Shown: piece by piece, positions 21,338-35,300 of the stretch
Position numbering within the stretch: position 1 is the stretch's first letter
Layout: every line of letters begins with the position of its first letter
NCBI RefSeq assembly: GCF_024868665.1
Contig: NC_079895.1
Coordinates: 8,687,069-8,751,068 of the forward strand
DNA length: 64,000 bases
Origin: Triplophysa rosa
Lineage: Eukaryota; Chordata; Actinopteri; Cypriniformes; Nemacheilidae
Direction: 5' to 3'
Notes under the pieces: model-generated
What the model was told of the DNA's origin: nothing
What the model saw: the letters and a program-made list of their open reading frames with translations, nothing else
Database searches by the model: none
Made by a program: the position numbers and the translations under genes

Positions 21338-24300
21338 ATGGCGTTGTCGATGCTGCCTGGAAATTCAACCAATAGAAATGTAAGTAGTGTCAAAATGACA
21401 TTTTTGGTTTTGTTTTAAAAATTACAATTATTCTGTTAAATAATGCTGAATTGAAAAATGTATTTAATTTTAACTTTAAAGCTTGGAAGAGACAAATTTC
21501 ACAAGTCTCAACATTTTGATTATTCAAACGGAGTACCCTTGATGATTGGGGCAGAAAAGCCTGGCATTGGAGGGGAACTGCTTCTGGGGCAGAGGGCAAG
21601 ACCCAAGTATTCCCTTTTTCCTAAGGGGGAGGGTAGTGATGCCCCAGCATGGGTAGCCTTTGACAAACAGGTATGTCATCATAAAAGGATACTCAGTTTT
21701 GTACCAAATGCTATCTAAAAATATTCTTATAACTAATAATTATGTTCTTACATGAAGGTCCTGTGCTTCGATGCGTATTTCCAAGAAACTGTTCCTCAAA
21801 GTAGGGAAGAAAAATATAGAGTACGAAAGTGTAAGATTTACTTCTACCTGGAGGATGACACCATACAAGTGGTGGAGCAAGAGCTCAAAAACAGTGGGAT
21901 CCCCCAGGGTAAACCCTCAAAGATGTAGAATCCTGACTATTTAACAAGCTATTAACAATCCTGTTTAAAATAATCCCTTTTACCTCCTATGCAGGGACCC
22001 TGATACGCCGCCACCGAATTCCTCTCCCACCTCCTAAACATGACTGCTTCTACAATGTGCATCATTTTAAAATCAATCAGGAAATAGCGCTCTATTCCAG
22101 GACCTTTATGATTACAGACTGTGACTCCTTTACACACTTCTTCTTGAGGAAAATGGGTGTGCGCCTAAAGCCCAGTGTTTCAACGCCAGCTGATCCCTAT
22201 ACCACCCATCGACAACAGGTGAGCAAGTGTCTAAAATGCAAAAACAGTATTAAAAAATGCTGTCTCAATGTTCATTTAATGTTTCTTTGAATCTCACAGA
22301 TGGAGGAGAACATGAATCCATTGCGGCCATATGAACGAATAGATACTCTGAAGCAATTTTTGGAACTTGACTCCAAAGTCTTGCGCTTCAGTTGCTATTG
22401 GGATGATACTGAGAGCATGTTTGGAGAACCACGAGAATTGATCTTGCATTATTTCCTGGCAGATGACACCATAGAAATTTACGAAGTTCACTATCCAAAC
22501 TCCGGTCGGGATGCTGTTCCTAAATTTTTGCACAGGGGTAGGCTACCTAAGGTTAGTAGGAAAAACCATCCTTAATACTTGTTTTTCAGAAAATGTAAGA
22601 TTTTTTTACACCACTTGCATTTTTTTTCTTTCTTTTTTTACATTTAAAGAAAATGTTATAAGATTTCTGATTTAGCAATTAAAAGAGCTAAATATTAAAT
22701 ATCAAAATAAGTGATGTTCTCAATGAATGGTCTTTCAAAAAGTAAAATAGAAATGAGTCTTCACTGTGCAATGCAGCTTGTTCCACCTTTAGACATGCTT
22801 AAGTGGTTATCAGTTCCTCTCTCCTCTTTTGCTCAGACAAATTTCTTCATTTTCTGTGCCAAGCCTTTATCCAGACTGACAGGGCTGAAGGAACTTCCCT
22901 AAAGCAATTTTCAGTTTCCTCCCTGCTTGCTTTTTAAATTCATTATGAAAGAAGAAGGGTTTCTTCATTTTTTTTCTCCACTTTCTCTTGCTGTGCTATC
23001 AGCAAGAGTGTTGCCTTTCGTTAAATGTCATCCTAAAGGTTTATTGGAATCCCCTAGTGAGAAAATAATTCTGATCCCATTTACAAATTTGATTTGTCCT
23101 TGTTATAAATATCATCCGTTGCATCCTGCCCTTTAAGACAGATTGCAATTATTTCTCAATTGTTTCCGCTGAACAGCATGCTCCTACTCCAAAACATCAG
23201 CCTGGAGAAATAACAGACCGCACAGTCCTTAATGTATTTGGACCAGTCGCACAAGGAGGGCGCTATATTTTGGATAGTCTTAAAGTAAGTACAGAGTAAA
23301 ATAATAGTTTAATTTCAAATTAATTTTTTAGATGTTTTAAATGAATTTAAAGGGATAGTTCACCCAAAAATGATTTCTTTGTTCCACAAAACAAAAGAAG
23401 ATATTTTGAAGAATGTTGGTAAACAAACAACGGTATACATATTCTGTATAGACAAAACTGATGCAAGTGAATGGGTACCACCATTGTTCGGTTCAAAATA
23501 TCTTCTTATTTTGTGTTCTGCGGAAGAAAGAAAGCCACACAGGTGTGAAATGACAGGAGGGTGAGTAAGTGATGACAGAATTTTCTGTCTTTAATAGACA
23601 CAAAGGGGACAGTTGTTGACTTGAGCCATAATGTAAATGTGGTTATCATAATTTACATAATTTGATTTTGGAATAAATTGTAGCAAAAAGTTCATGTTGA
23701 AATCAGTGATGTTTGATTTTTCATATGACAGTCTCAATGAAATCTGATTGCTGCCTAGGAGTATCATTTGAGATATTAAAGAGATCTCACTTGTCATTTA
23801 CTGACGAAGACCTTTTATTTACACTTGTATATTTATTTTGGTTTTGTATATAACCATTCTTGTTATTTAATTTAGTAGACATGTTTTAATTGTTGTAATA
23901 AAAAAACTCCACTGCCATTTTACAGACTGGAGCTGTAGAAGAGGAATTCTACAAAGACAGTGATTTGACTATCGGTGGCATCATTAACGTGTGGGGTCGT
24001 AGGGTGCTGATATGTGACTGTGACAACTTCACTAAAGAGTATTATCGCTCCAAATATGGTATTGGTGAGTTGTTTCTCTAAAAGAGTTTTGCCCTTAAAG
24101 TGATAGTTCACCCAAAAATGAAAATTCTGTCATTATTTACTCACCCTCTTGTCATGTCAAACCTGTATGGGTTTCTTACTTCCGCAGAACACAAAAGAAG
24201 ATATTTTGAAAAATGTTGTTGACCGAACAGCGATGGAATGGTTTTGTGTCCATACAATAGAAGTCAATTGCTGCCACCGCTGTTTGGCTAGCAACATTCT

Positions 24301-27300
24301 TCAAAATATATTCTTTGGTGTTCTGCAGAAGAAAGAAAGCCATACAGGTTTGAAATGACATGAGGGTGAGTAAATGATGACGGAATTTAAATTTTTGGGT
24401 GAACTATCCCTTTAAAGTTGATATTGCCATTATTGGGACTTTTATTATATTTCATAACATATAATAAATGTGTATATATAGTTGATTATATATATACAGG
24501 TACTGTATATATACATTTATATATCTGATTATACTCACAGGCTGTGATCATTTCCAAGTTTTGCCAAGAGTTAATGGCCACATGATGTCAGCATTGAGTT
24601 TAGATATTACTCCCACATCTGTGACATGGTTAAAACATAAACTTCTTTTACTTTGCTCTGTATAAACAAAGTCTGTGCAAAAGCTAGTAAAACTGAAAAG
24701 CCAGTTTACAAAACGGAAAGCCAGTTTACATTAGTATTCTCTCTCAGTGTGGTCTGAAAAGCTGTTTATTGTTTTCAAATTCTTTTTTCATGCCTGTGAA
24801 TAACCGTCATAGCTGCTTGGTTTAGTGTACTGATACAGAAGACTGAAAGCAGAACTGATTGACACTTCAAGGTTACTCAGTTTTAGACAGCAGATATGAG
24901 CAATGGCCAGCCAGCTTCTTTATCTTTAAAAGCCTGGACGTGAGGAGCATACGAGCTCCGTGCCAACAGTAACACAACACGAGTGCGTGTGCATCTGTCC
25001 ACGGCTTGTGCTGCGTTACGCCGACTGAAGAGATCACAACATTAGTTACACATGAGCCTAATGGAGCCAGGTTGACACAAGTTCCTGATGGAGCACTTGT
25101 TCGCTTTTTGGGGTTCAAGGGGTTACAGATTGAATTTATGTGGATGAATCAAACACTATACAGTGTCTGGCCTCGCTTCCTTTTCTCCATACTCGCGTCT
25201 GCTTAAATCTCTGGTGTAGGAGCTGGTGGATGATCTCTCTTTTGATCTTTTCTTCTTGGGTGATTTCATAGAGGACTTTACGCCTGTCTCAAACAAGGCC
25301 CTGCCCCCTGCTAAACCATCCAGACAGGTACCGCCCTACACTGGATTTGGATCTGAGGAAGACTCGCTGTGCTCCTGTCAGGGTTTGTTGCCCAAGCCGC
25401 CGCAGAAAGACTTCAGGAAGCTGATGGAAAAAGACAGGTATCTAGTATTCTCAGCCTCAGATGATACGTATGATGCATATTGCAAAAGGAATTTAAAAAG
25501 TCAGTTTTTTATTGTATTGCACTTACAGTCTTCACATATGGTTGCCCTTTATAAATAATCAGCCTCTCAAAGGCATCCACGTGATACTTCCAGTGTAGAA
25601 GATCCTTTTGCAAGGTGGTTTATTATTAAACATTGTAATTACAGCTTAACTGTGCTTTGCTTCCAAAAGTAGCAATATCACACTGCAGATTATTTTCTTC
25701 CTCCTCGGTTTCTTTGGGAAAACACGATGTCAGACGTTGGCAGGAATACAGTTCGAGGAAAAACAAGAAAAATCTCTGAAACATGTTTGTTTAACTTTAT
25801 CTTAATAAAACTTTAATAGATTGAAATAAAATCAGCTTTTTCGAAAGGACAGAACTACATCTCCATGTAATAGGAAGAACGTTTCTTTAACTTTCTTTAA
25901 ATGAGGACAAACCAAGAAAAACCAACACCAGTCCTGATCTGGTTGCAGTTAGTGAGTTCATTAGCATAGCAAGGAAATGTTGCAGGTGCATATGCAGTTG
26001 AATACTTGTGTTACATGCAATAGTCTATAGGGATGTCTCAGGACATGATGAGCAAACAGGAGTCAAGAGTTATAGCTCAGCTGGGCTGGTTTGTTGGCCG
26101 GGGCAGGCACCTAAATCAGATGGAGTGTCAGGATGGCTGGACCTTGTGTGCTTGTATTAGATGTTTAAAGTTAAAGTTAAAGAAATAAGTGCTATCATAT
26201 CAGCACTTTGGGTGGAGTAATAGCTTTTGTGTATTGACCTAGCAAAGCTCTACAAGAATGTTTTAAAGGGGTCATATGGCGCGAATACGTGTTTTTCTGT
26301 GTCTTTGGTGTGTTATAAGTTGCCCGTGCATGTATTAGACACGTAAAGTTGCAAAAATTAAAGTGTCGGAACAAAAGATGCTCACGAAAGCTCACCCAGA
26401 CCTGCCTGAAACGCCTCGTGTAACCACACCCCCACAAATCTAGGTCAGTTCGTGGTATGATTTGACTAAGACCGCGAAAATGTATACGCAAGTAAGGTGG
26501 GCGTACCTGTCAGTACAATTGCTCTGGAACCTGATGTTCCAAATATGGTAAAAGGCGTTACATTTCCGTCACACGCTTGCAGTATTTGACCAATCACTAT
26601 GCACTGGTTAACTGGCCAATCATAGCACACCACGCTTTTCAGAGCGATGAGCTTTGTAAAAAATCTGCGCGTTTCAGCGAGGCGGGGCAAAGAGGAGATA
26701 CAAACATGCACGGTATGTGGAAAATACAGCGTTTTTGAACCTTAAATCGTGTATACACATTACATTACATCTAAAACAAACAATACTATTCGTTTTAACC
26801 CTGTCATATCACCTCTTTAATCTCCTTCGATAAAGAAGCGAAAACGTGACGACATCTTAGCCCTGTGACAGCCGCCATAGCGTTTTGAAAAGGAGGGGGA
26901 GGGTGGAGTGAGCCGTTGGTTGCAGTTCGCAACCTCACCACACGATGCCGCTAAATTTCATACACTTAAGGTGAAGTTCGTATTTCCCGTGCCACCAGAA
27001 TCTTTAAAAACAGATATTTTTAAAACGATTTTCCCACTACTCCCCCTGTCTTCCATTGGTTGGACAAACATGTAGTCACACACCACACTCATGCTAGTGG
27101 TTTAGCCTTTGTACGATGGTTATCTTTTGTTTCAACTCTATGTTAGGCAAGGCCTGGTGAGCAACGTGTTGAGATTTGTGGGCAAAATGCTAACAGACAG
27201 CCCTATCGACAAGGACCGTGTTTTCATCATTTCCTTCTACCTCAGTGATGACACCATAGCAGTTTTTGAACCTCCACAGAGAAACTCAGGTACTGCAGTA

Positions 27301-30300
27301 CTGTTCGGTTGAATTCAGTTCATTGTAATGCGGTTTAGTTTAAAGCAATCCTTGTTTCAATCATATAAACAAAGTATAGATTGTGCTGTATGTTCATTTA
27401 ATTCCTTTTGTTCTGAAGGTATCATTGGGGGTAAATTCTTGGAGAGAAGCCGAGTAAAGAAACCAGGACAGGAGCTCTTTAAAAGCGAGATGTCACATTA
27501 TTTCACAGCTCAGGATTTGTACATCGGAGCTAAACTGCATCTGAACAGTCAGCCCTTCCAATTGATTGATGCTGATGAATTTACATTCAGTTATATGGAG
27601 CAGCATGCAGAGGAGGTAAAACAAAAATCATCTGCAGTTTTCGGCTTCATCCTCCACAAAAGCCCTTCACTTGATTTCTCAATTACTTAGTTCCCAAGGT
27701 CCAACGTTGGCACCATTATAAGCAAGATAAAGTCCACCAGTGAGGAGCAGAAGAAGAAAGTAAAACAGTTTTTCATGATGAGTGATCCAGGCAACACTGG
27801 CTTCGTTCCATATGAGTCATTCAGGTAAGAAGCTAGCCAAAATACATATATAAAAGGAATGACAGTGGCCCGGTGCAAAGTAATTTGTTGTCGCCGCTAA
27901 AAGTGGAAATGGAAATGACAGCATTGCGACTTTGGACCAATGAAATTTTACTGTGGATGGGCTGGCCAGTGTGAAACTGCAGAAATGAAAACCCAAAATT
28001 TACTGCGGCTTGTTGTGTTCATTGCTGGGTGGGATGTGAAATAGATTACTTGTGGTTGACCTGCCGGACACAATGGCTCCTAACACACACATCATTGTTT
28101 TACTACAGAATAATATACAAGTCAAAATAGTAACAATCCCTGTAAACTATTTAGAGTGACAGTGAATACAAACACTGAAGTCCTCTAAGTTTCAGTTCAT
28201 TTCTGTTTATTTACAGAACTCTGCTGGCAGATATGGGCGGTCAGTTGTCCGAGCATGAGATCATGACTCTTGGTCGCACATATTCACTGCGGGAGCAGCC
28301 GGAGATGGACGTGGGTCTTATGCTCGCTGTGGCTCAGGATCAGCTGAAGAAGAAACACTTTGAGAACTTCTCAGATATGGTGCAAGCTTTCACGCATGAG
28401 GATCGAGACAGGTTGGGCTTTGAGATTTCCTCTATATGATGAGCAGTCTCTCACTTTCAGATTCAAGGCCACTGCGTAAGGTTACCTGTCGTATTGCGCA
28501 CTTGCAAATGCTAGCTTAAATCTGCATTATTTAAGTTTTAAACTTTTAAGTTAAACTTTAATCAGAAATGATCTAACACCGTCTACACCGGACACGACAA
28601 GACATGACAAAAGACAATAGAAGCCATTATAATAAAAAAATTGTCCACACTGTATGCAGCGCAAAGCGACACAACAAACCCATTAAAAACAGGCATTTGT
28701 TGTGTTGCGTCACGCAGCTCGCAGTGTAGACAGGGTGTTCGTTTTGTCTTAATAGCTTTCTGTTTCAATGTGCTTTTTACTTTTAGGAATACTGTAAAAG
28801 TATATCGACATGGCCAAATGTTCACATTACAAAGTTACCATTTGCATAAAAATGTATTCATATCAGGCGTGCCACACATGTCCTGAAAAGTAAAGCCAAA
28901 CCAATTCGATCGCCCCCTGGTAGCTGGCTGCAGTATAGGTTCTAAACCCCACCATTTCTATGTGAACGAACGGGAATCACACCAAACAAAAAAATCCCAT
29001 TGCACTTCAATTATATTTTTGCCAAAGATGGTATCTGTCATTTTAGTTAGTTCTTCTCACGCTGATGTATCTTCAAGCGTTCGTTTTTCTAATAAGTTTG
29101 GTTTTAGTTGGTTATAAGATGTTATAAAAATTTGGTGCCAATGGCCTTGTGGTTAGTGCACCGACATGTAGTGCCAGTGCACTTGCGGCCCGACTAGAGA
29201 TCGATTCCCGTCTCGAGCGCCCTTTGCCGGTCCCACTCCCCTGTCTCTATCCAATGTGTTCTTGTCTGCTCTCCACTGTCCTAGCCATTAAACGCACAAA
29301 AGCCCCTAAAATATATCTTTAAAAAAGGGCGTGGTAACATGATTTCTTGTTTACGATCGAGTCATCGGGGAATATGGGCGAAACCGTGCTCATGCGCAGA
29401 CTGATGTCTTTGGCACAATATATCAGTGGCCATATTTCGGACATTTTGGCTTCACCTTTCTACAGTGGAAGTGAACAGGGCCGCTTTGTCCATCTTTTTT
29501 ACTGTCTACAATTCCCCAATGTTCTTTAAAGACACACCGCCAGGGCTATTCGGAGAGTCATGCACGCATTGATGTTGATCACAAACAATTCCAGTGAGGT
29601 AGATAGACCATCAATCTGCTTTAGATCGAGGGGGCGCGATTAGTTCCAGAAGTTCAAGTGAAGCATTGGAAACAGATGAAGACCTGTGGCATGTTGCAGG
29701 CAAGGGAAATAAATGGAGAAGGTTTCCGACAGGTCAATGTGCATGTCCTGTTCACGGGGACATGTTGAAAGATATTTTCTAATTATGTTCTAAATGTCCC
29801 GTGAATAATGAGTTCAGAATGTCTTTAGCTGTCTGTGATGAACTCAAGAACAGAAGATTGTTGTCAATAATATTTTTTTACCTATTATCTTATTCTATTG
29901 TGTTTTTGTTGCATGGGTCAAAATGTAAATATGTGTATCTTGTAAACAAAATATTGTAAATTGAATATCTGTCTTTTGTTTCATTGTAGTTTCCGTAAGA
30001 ACTTTAAAGAATGACTAAATTGCTCATTCTACCTCCTTTGTATCTTCCTAAATATAACCCCTTTCTCTCCACACAAATGGTGCTGTAGATCAGGACATCT
30101 CTCCTCTAAAGAGGCACGGATCATCTGCAAATCTTTTCGCCTGCCCCTTTCCGATGACTTTCTAAGAGCCCTTCTCAAGAAGTAAGTCTCAACTCATTTA
30201 CAGTAACAACGTATTTACTTCCATCAATCAAACATACAAAACACTGTATTTTACATTCTCTCGTCTGTTGACAGGTTTCAGGATGAGTCTGAAAAGATTG

Positions 30301-32338
30301 ACTACCACGCCTTCCTATCAGGTCTCAACTGGAGAGAGAACCCCGCCCCTGCTGTGCTGCCAGATGTCACCTTGAAGGTGAGTAACTAGAAGATTTCATC
30401 CTAGACAAACAAATGTCACACAAACAGAGAGGGGGTTGTTTCAATGAATATTGTGTTCAATGATGTTGTTGTTTGTTTTACCACCTGCTGCTTTTCTTTT
30501 GGCAATAATAGTGTTCATTGCAAAAGCAATTTATAAGCCTTAAAAGGACAGTTTACCCCAAAATAAAAAATAATCTGTCATCATTTATTCAGCCTTGTGT
30601 CATTCAAAACATGTTAATGATTCTTTCTTCTGTCGAACATAAAAGAAGATATTTTGAGGAATTGTCTCCGTGATTTTGTGTCCAATGGAAGTCAATGGGG
30701 GTCAATGTTGTTTGGTTACCAACGTTCCTCTGAATACTTTTTTGTGTTCTACAGAAGAAAGAAAGTCCTACAGGTTGGGAATGACATGAGAGTGACACAT
30801 GGTCAGGTTAGACCGCTGGTGGTTTGTACATAACTTGCAGGATTTTGTGCTAAAATACTGCATGTATAGTAGATTGACTATAGATTGTCAAAGTAGTACC
30901 AGTGGTCCAAATGGGATGACAGCTAACATCCGTACATTCTGTTACCAAATACTGTTTCTTCTTTTAGACAGCATCCTTTGTCATTTGCCACATTCATTTG
31001 CCCATTAAGAGTGTTTGTGGCAGGGTCCAGGCCCCGTATAACCTGTGGGCCCCACATGCTTTGAGCACCTCCAAGCCTCATCTCAAGTAAATCAGCCTTG
31101 GGAAAAACCCACTCAACAACTACTCTGAAGTGGAGCTTTTATTACAGAGCAGTAATTTAGCATGCCTCCTTGGAACTTAAACAGAACCAGCTGCTCAGAG
31201 ACTCACTATGAGAGAAGCTCCAGCTCTGCATGGTCCCAACCAACCAGCAGGGGGAGTTTGTTAGTATATCGTTTCCTTTGCCGTCTTTCATATTTAATTG
31301 GGTGTAGTTGACACTGACAGTATATAATGATTATAACTTTCAGTGTAGAAGAAAAATATTTTTGGATTTACTCACCCTTATGCCATTTTAGGTGCATGGC
31401 TTCCTTCAATTAACCACAAAATAATACTTTTATAATAAAATGCTGTCATTTTTCTTATATGGGGGTCAACATGGTGAAGCTCCAAAATGCACTTCATTCC
31501 ATCAATCTAAATGACTCCAGCAGGTTAATATACGTGTTCTGATATGAAACGATACATTTGTTAAGGAAAACAATTCATATTTTGAGGCTATTTAGCGATC
31601 ATAACCACATATGTAAGCATACAGATCAGCACTCTAAATTAAAATATGATGTCGTATTTTAATCCGTAATATCAAATATCTTTGGTTCTTGCATGTCTTG
31701 TGATGAAACACGCATATGACAACTAGGCTTGAGACACGCATGTCATTTTCTGCCCTGTCACACACATCATTAGCAAATTATGAGAGAATTTTTATGTTTG
31801 GGGAAAATATTTCGTTAAGCCTTATGACTATCTGTCGGTGTATTCCAGAGTATCGAGTCTTCATCTCTTTCATTAAAACCAGATGAATCTATGAGCTGCG
31901 TGAGAATTATGAATGTTACATATGAGCAATAAAAATCTCATCTGTTGCAGTCCTTTTAAAATGATGATTATGGACCTGATTTACTGAAAGACGTTGAACA
32001 TTTGTCATCCTTTTTTTTAAATAGCAACTACAAGACATTTACCATGTGCTTAAAAAGTCCAGCCTGATAAATCTCTCTGTGCACTGTAATTTGCAGAGAC
32101 AGTAAATGAGAGTCCCAGCTAAACTTTTGTGCTCCGTGAACCTCTGAGAGCTGTTTCTCCAACCCTGTTGTGCTGTTGTTTTTAGTTTGATGTCGACTGG
32201 AGAGGGGAATCTGCAGGCCCTGCAGTTAAAACCATCAACTACTTGCTTTTGCTGGAGGATGTGTTTGGTAGCACCACAAACTTTGAAAACAACCCAGTGG
32301 GATCCTCACTGGCACCACAACCAAATCAAGAAATTTGA
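21338..32338 (+). CDS. efhc2: EF-hand domain-containing protein 2 (DM10 ciliary doublet protein), complete
   Basis: Known role: EFHC1/EFHC2 are DM10-domain proteins bound inside ciliary doublet microtubules. Fifteen coding exons: 21338-21379, 21482-21670, 21758-21908, 21995-22218, 22300-22551, 23177-23284, 23926-24064, 25272-25437, 27147-27289, 27419-27615, 27691-27824, 28217-28411, 30089-30181, 30275-30377 and 32186-32338. They sum to 2289 nt (762 residues; human about 749) with every phase matching. Start [14 protein letters not shown], then KFHKSQ and EKPGIGGE as in the family. Three DM10 domains lie at roughly residues 78-185, 225-370 and 428-535, recognised by [32 protein letters not shown] and [10 protein letters not shown]. 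An EF-hand-like stretch ([15 protein letters not shown]) is near residue 565-580. The exon 12 donor is GTTGGG, an unusual one. The C terminus has [12 protein letters not shown] followed by a tail of about 23 residues, longer than in human. Introns carry two Angel-like elements, a TTAA element and a SINE. Confidence 0.95.
23347..23594. mobile_element. Angel-like foldback element in efhc2 intron 6
   Basis: TTAAAGGGATAGTTCACCC at the left, then ACAAAAGAAGATATTTTGAA and a mirrored right arm GGGTGAGTAAGTGATGACAG ending in TTAA. The right tip has lost the GGTGAACTATCCC block. Confidence 0.85.
24095..24415. mobile_element. Angel-like foldback element in efhc2 intron 7
   Basis: A near-complete copy: TTAAAGTGATAGTTCACCC to GGGTGAACTATCCCTTTAA, with the arms folding around a short loop near 24255. 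It begins 31 bp after the exon 7 donor. Downstream, 24463-24535 is an (AT)-rich low-complexity stretch. Confidence 0.9.
26263..26820. mobile_element. TTAA-ended foldback element, uninterrupted copy
   Basis: TTAAAGGGGTCATATGGCGC at the left and a diverged TGTCATATCACCTCTTTAA at the right. It is the reverse-oriented counterpart of 13072-15104, without the hAT insertions. It lies in efhc2 intron 8. The following 26840-27000 is repeat-like but unassigned. Confidence 0.8.
28575..28740. mobile_element. Short inverted-repeat MITE in efhc2 intron 12
   Basis: AACACCGTCTACACCGGA at the left is complementary to CAGTGTAGACAGGGTGTTC at the right. The interior carries GCGACACAACA / TGTTGTGTTGCG as a second inverted pair. 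No gene content. Confidence 0.5.
28880..29640. repeat. Probable repeat bounded by CGCCCCCT motifs
   Basis: TCGATCGCCCCCTGGTAGC near 28907 and GATCGAGGGGGCGCGATTA near 29623 are inverted relative to each other, suggesting one element of about 0.75 kb. A tRNA-derived SINE sits inside it. The family was not recognised. Confidence 0.35.
29134..29327 (+). mobile_element. tRNA-derived SINE
   Basis: ATGGCCTTGTGGTTAGTGC (A-box-like) and AGAGATCGATTCCCG (B-box-like) are spaced as in a tRNA head. They are followed by CCCTTTGCCGGTCCCACTCC CC and a tail ending AATATATCTTTAAAAAA. It is a SINE rather than a tRNA gene, because the acceptor stem does not pair. Confidence 0.65.
30540..30797. mobile_element. 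Degraded Angel-like element in efhc2 intron 14
   Basis: TTAAAAGGACAGTTTACCCC, CTGTCATCATTTATTCA and ACATAAAAGAAGATATTTTG mark the left arm. The right arm stops after ACAGGTTGGGAATGACATGA and lacks its tip. Confidence 0.75.
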
Positions 32339-35300
32339 TCAACTGTGTATATTACAAAGATTAAATTTGCATCGATGCGCATTGTTGTTTATGTTCTGCA
32401 TGTTACAATATTATAATCTGTCATCCTTCGTTTGTACCTTTCAACTTGCCTTTGAGTTTTACTTAAAACCATGCTAGAATGAGAGCTATTTGGACCAGAC
32501 CAGCGAGGTGCTGTTAAAGATTACGCAGTTACAATCTAAATCAAACCATATTTCATAGACATTCACAGACAGACAGACAATCATATTCGCCGTGATTGTG
32601 TGGATAAAGTTGTCAATGAAATACGAAATACGATGGCTGCCAGGGAAAAGAAAATTGTTAAAAATGTTAAAATTGTACGCCGTTCATGGTCCAAATGCAC
32701 ATTCCCCAAAGACCTTATTTAAAGACCTGTTTATTCAGTCTCTCTAATTTATATAGAGCACATTTCCCCTATAGTAAAAAGGAAAAGGTAGAATAGAGTT
32801 GATTGGCTGTTCTCGCTCTCATCTGGCGTGTTATGCAATTGTCAAAGTCTGACGCTGTATATAAAAAGACAGGTCGAGCGTGTCTGTAATCAGAGCTTTG
32901 CGATCAAGGCCTCCATGCCTGGCCAAGACAGAAGAAGCACATTACATCACCCCAGCATTATCAAGTCTTCATTTCTATCCTTCACGCTTACTAAAATATT
33001 AGCTTCTGTCTGAGAGACAAAGGCTGACGCAGGACCTGGCTCCAGTGAATGGGCAATGCGTTCCAAAACGAGATGAATTTGGCAATACTTTACTATTAAT
33101 ATTTTGGTTCATATCGTTTCTGTCTGCAGCCTCACCACATTCGTGGCACTCTGATTAAATTCTTAAAATCCAGCATAGAGGGTTGTTTTTATTGTAGATG
33201 ATATAAAAGCAAAATGAGGTTGACAAACTGGACATCTTACGGTCACGTGGACTTCACGGCACACACTCAGCGTTCATCTTAAGTCCACAAAACCGTAAGT
33301 GCACATCAAATCTGCCATTTGGGAAAGGGCCAACTATTTCATTACTTGCCGGATAGATTGAGAAACCTCTGTTTATGGTTTTATTATTTCCTGGATCTTG
33401 TTTAATTGATGTTTATTCAATCTCTGGAGTCTTTTACAGTTTCTGCTCAGGAAAAGGTAATAAAAGTCTCGGGGGGCAAAAGATCTCCAATGAAATTTTT
33501 AGAGGTCCATTGGACGTGGCTGAACACTAGTATAACAGTCAAAGCCATGGAGATGTATTGCTCTGGTTATTGAAACACATTTATAAGCCAAAGTGACTTG
33601 TAGTACACATGCTATTGGGCAGATTGGCGATAAGACTGCAGTAACATGACATTCTGGGATTCTGAATAGATAACCTAAGAGGTTCCATTCCCATTACATA
33701 TTTTGCATAGACAGAACAGATATATCACTAATAGAATATATCACAACAACTGCCACTTGATTGAGATTAGGAAAGTGTTAATGTGATGGTTAAATATGGA
33801 GACGATGATGCTTTGACAGCACTTAAAGATGAAAAATGAATGCAGACATAATGCTTGGCCTTTTTGCCATTGGTTAGACAAAAAGATGGAACCAGGATGG
33901 AATTAAGTCTTTCCCAGAATTTTAGGAGGTCAGGACACAGTCATGAGGTACACATGGGTAAACAGTCACATTCTCCCCACTTTTACATGTAAAAACACCT
34001 TTACTGAGCTGAGCATTACCTCTAATAATTGAATACACACAGAGATCTTAATGAGGCTTGAATTCTTCACCTACTGGATCATTCTGTGTTCTCTTCTTAT
34101 TTTCATGCAAAAACAGTTATATTAGACGGTTTTGAGTCTAGACCTGGTACAGTGATCAATGTAAGGTTGTCTTTGGCAAGTATTGTTTAGTAAGAGGAAG
34201 AAAAGTTTTTCAACACAGGCTGAAATTTAGGACTATGAAACTATTTTGCGTTCCCCGAGGAACTCATTTTTGAAAGACAGCATGTTTTTTTACAATCTAA
34301 ATCACACCAAATTATCAGAAGAGCTTTATGAGAACTCATTGAAGTTCGAAATGAGACTTGTAAAGGATTGCAGGATATCAAATCCTGGACTCGAAAACTT
34401 GCTTTGTGTTCTTCGCTCGAAAAGCATGTCTGTTGTTGGTTCGATAAAAGCATATTAATGTTTTAAAAGGAATACAGACATGCATCTGAATGAATAAATA
34501 CTGTCATGGGTGCAGTATAGTACAAATGGGCTCCCCCCACTGTCCTTTTTAGATACTCAACACAGACACCACATATTTGTCAATAAAATGGTAGTATACA
34601 CTAAAACAAATAGTTTGAAATCAGGACATAGCTAAACTGACAAATGAAGCCTGTTAATTCCCTAAATACAGTACCTGTGCCCACATCAAATGGCGATACG
34701 ATTAGAGCTGAAAGAATAGTGTTGAAAGACTTCAGACGCCCCCGGATCCAATAAAAGTATCTGGGCATCCAGAAGAAGCTTGTGGAGGAAATCTCTGCTA
34801 AGGTCATTTTGCTCAGGATGACATACCAGGTGAACTTCTGTCCTATTTTACCTCTCTTTCTCATAGAAAGGATTCAGAGAAGTGCTTTATTTTTACTCTA
34901 TGCATGTGTGCAATATCCGTTTGAACATGAACACCTTCCGAAAATACACTGCTGGTTGTCGTGTAATTCAACCCTGTTGTTATGATCAGACCACTTTGAT
35001 TTAGCATTGTGTTAATGTACTTCAATTCAGATTCTGGAGTGGTGAGCGGCAGTGTGTGAGCTGAAGCTGTTTGTTGTTAATTATGGTGTCGAGAGATAGA
35101 AGGTGAGAACATTTGTGAGGTCACACAAGACTTCCAGGTAATTATGTGGACTTTTGACCCCAAATTTGTAGCACGGCCAGTGCAAGCGTATAACAGTATC
35201 TGATCATAGTTGTTGCAAGTATTTGCTATTTTCTGTACAGTCATCGTTGTTCATGAAAACCCTTGTATTAAGTCATTTCATTGATTTTTGACTTGCATAC

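Noticed and set aside
24463..24535. Structured RNA from AT-rich palindromes
   Set aside because: Simple TATA repeats explain the pairing.
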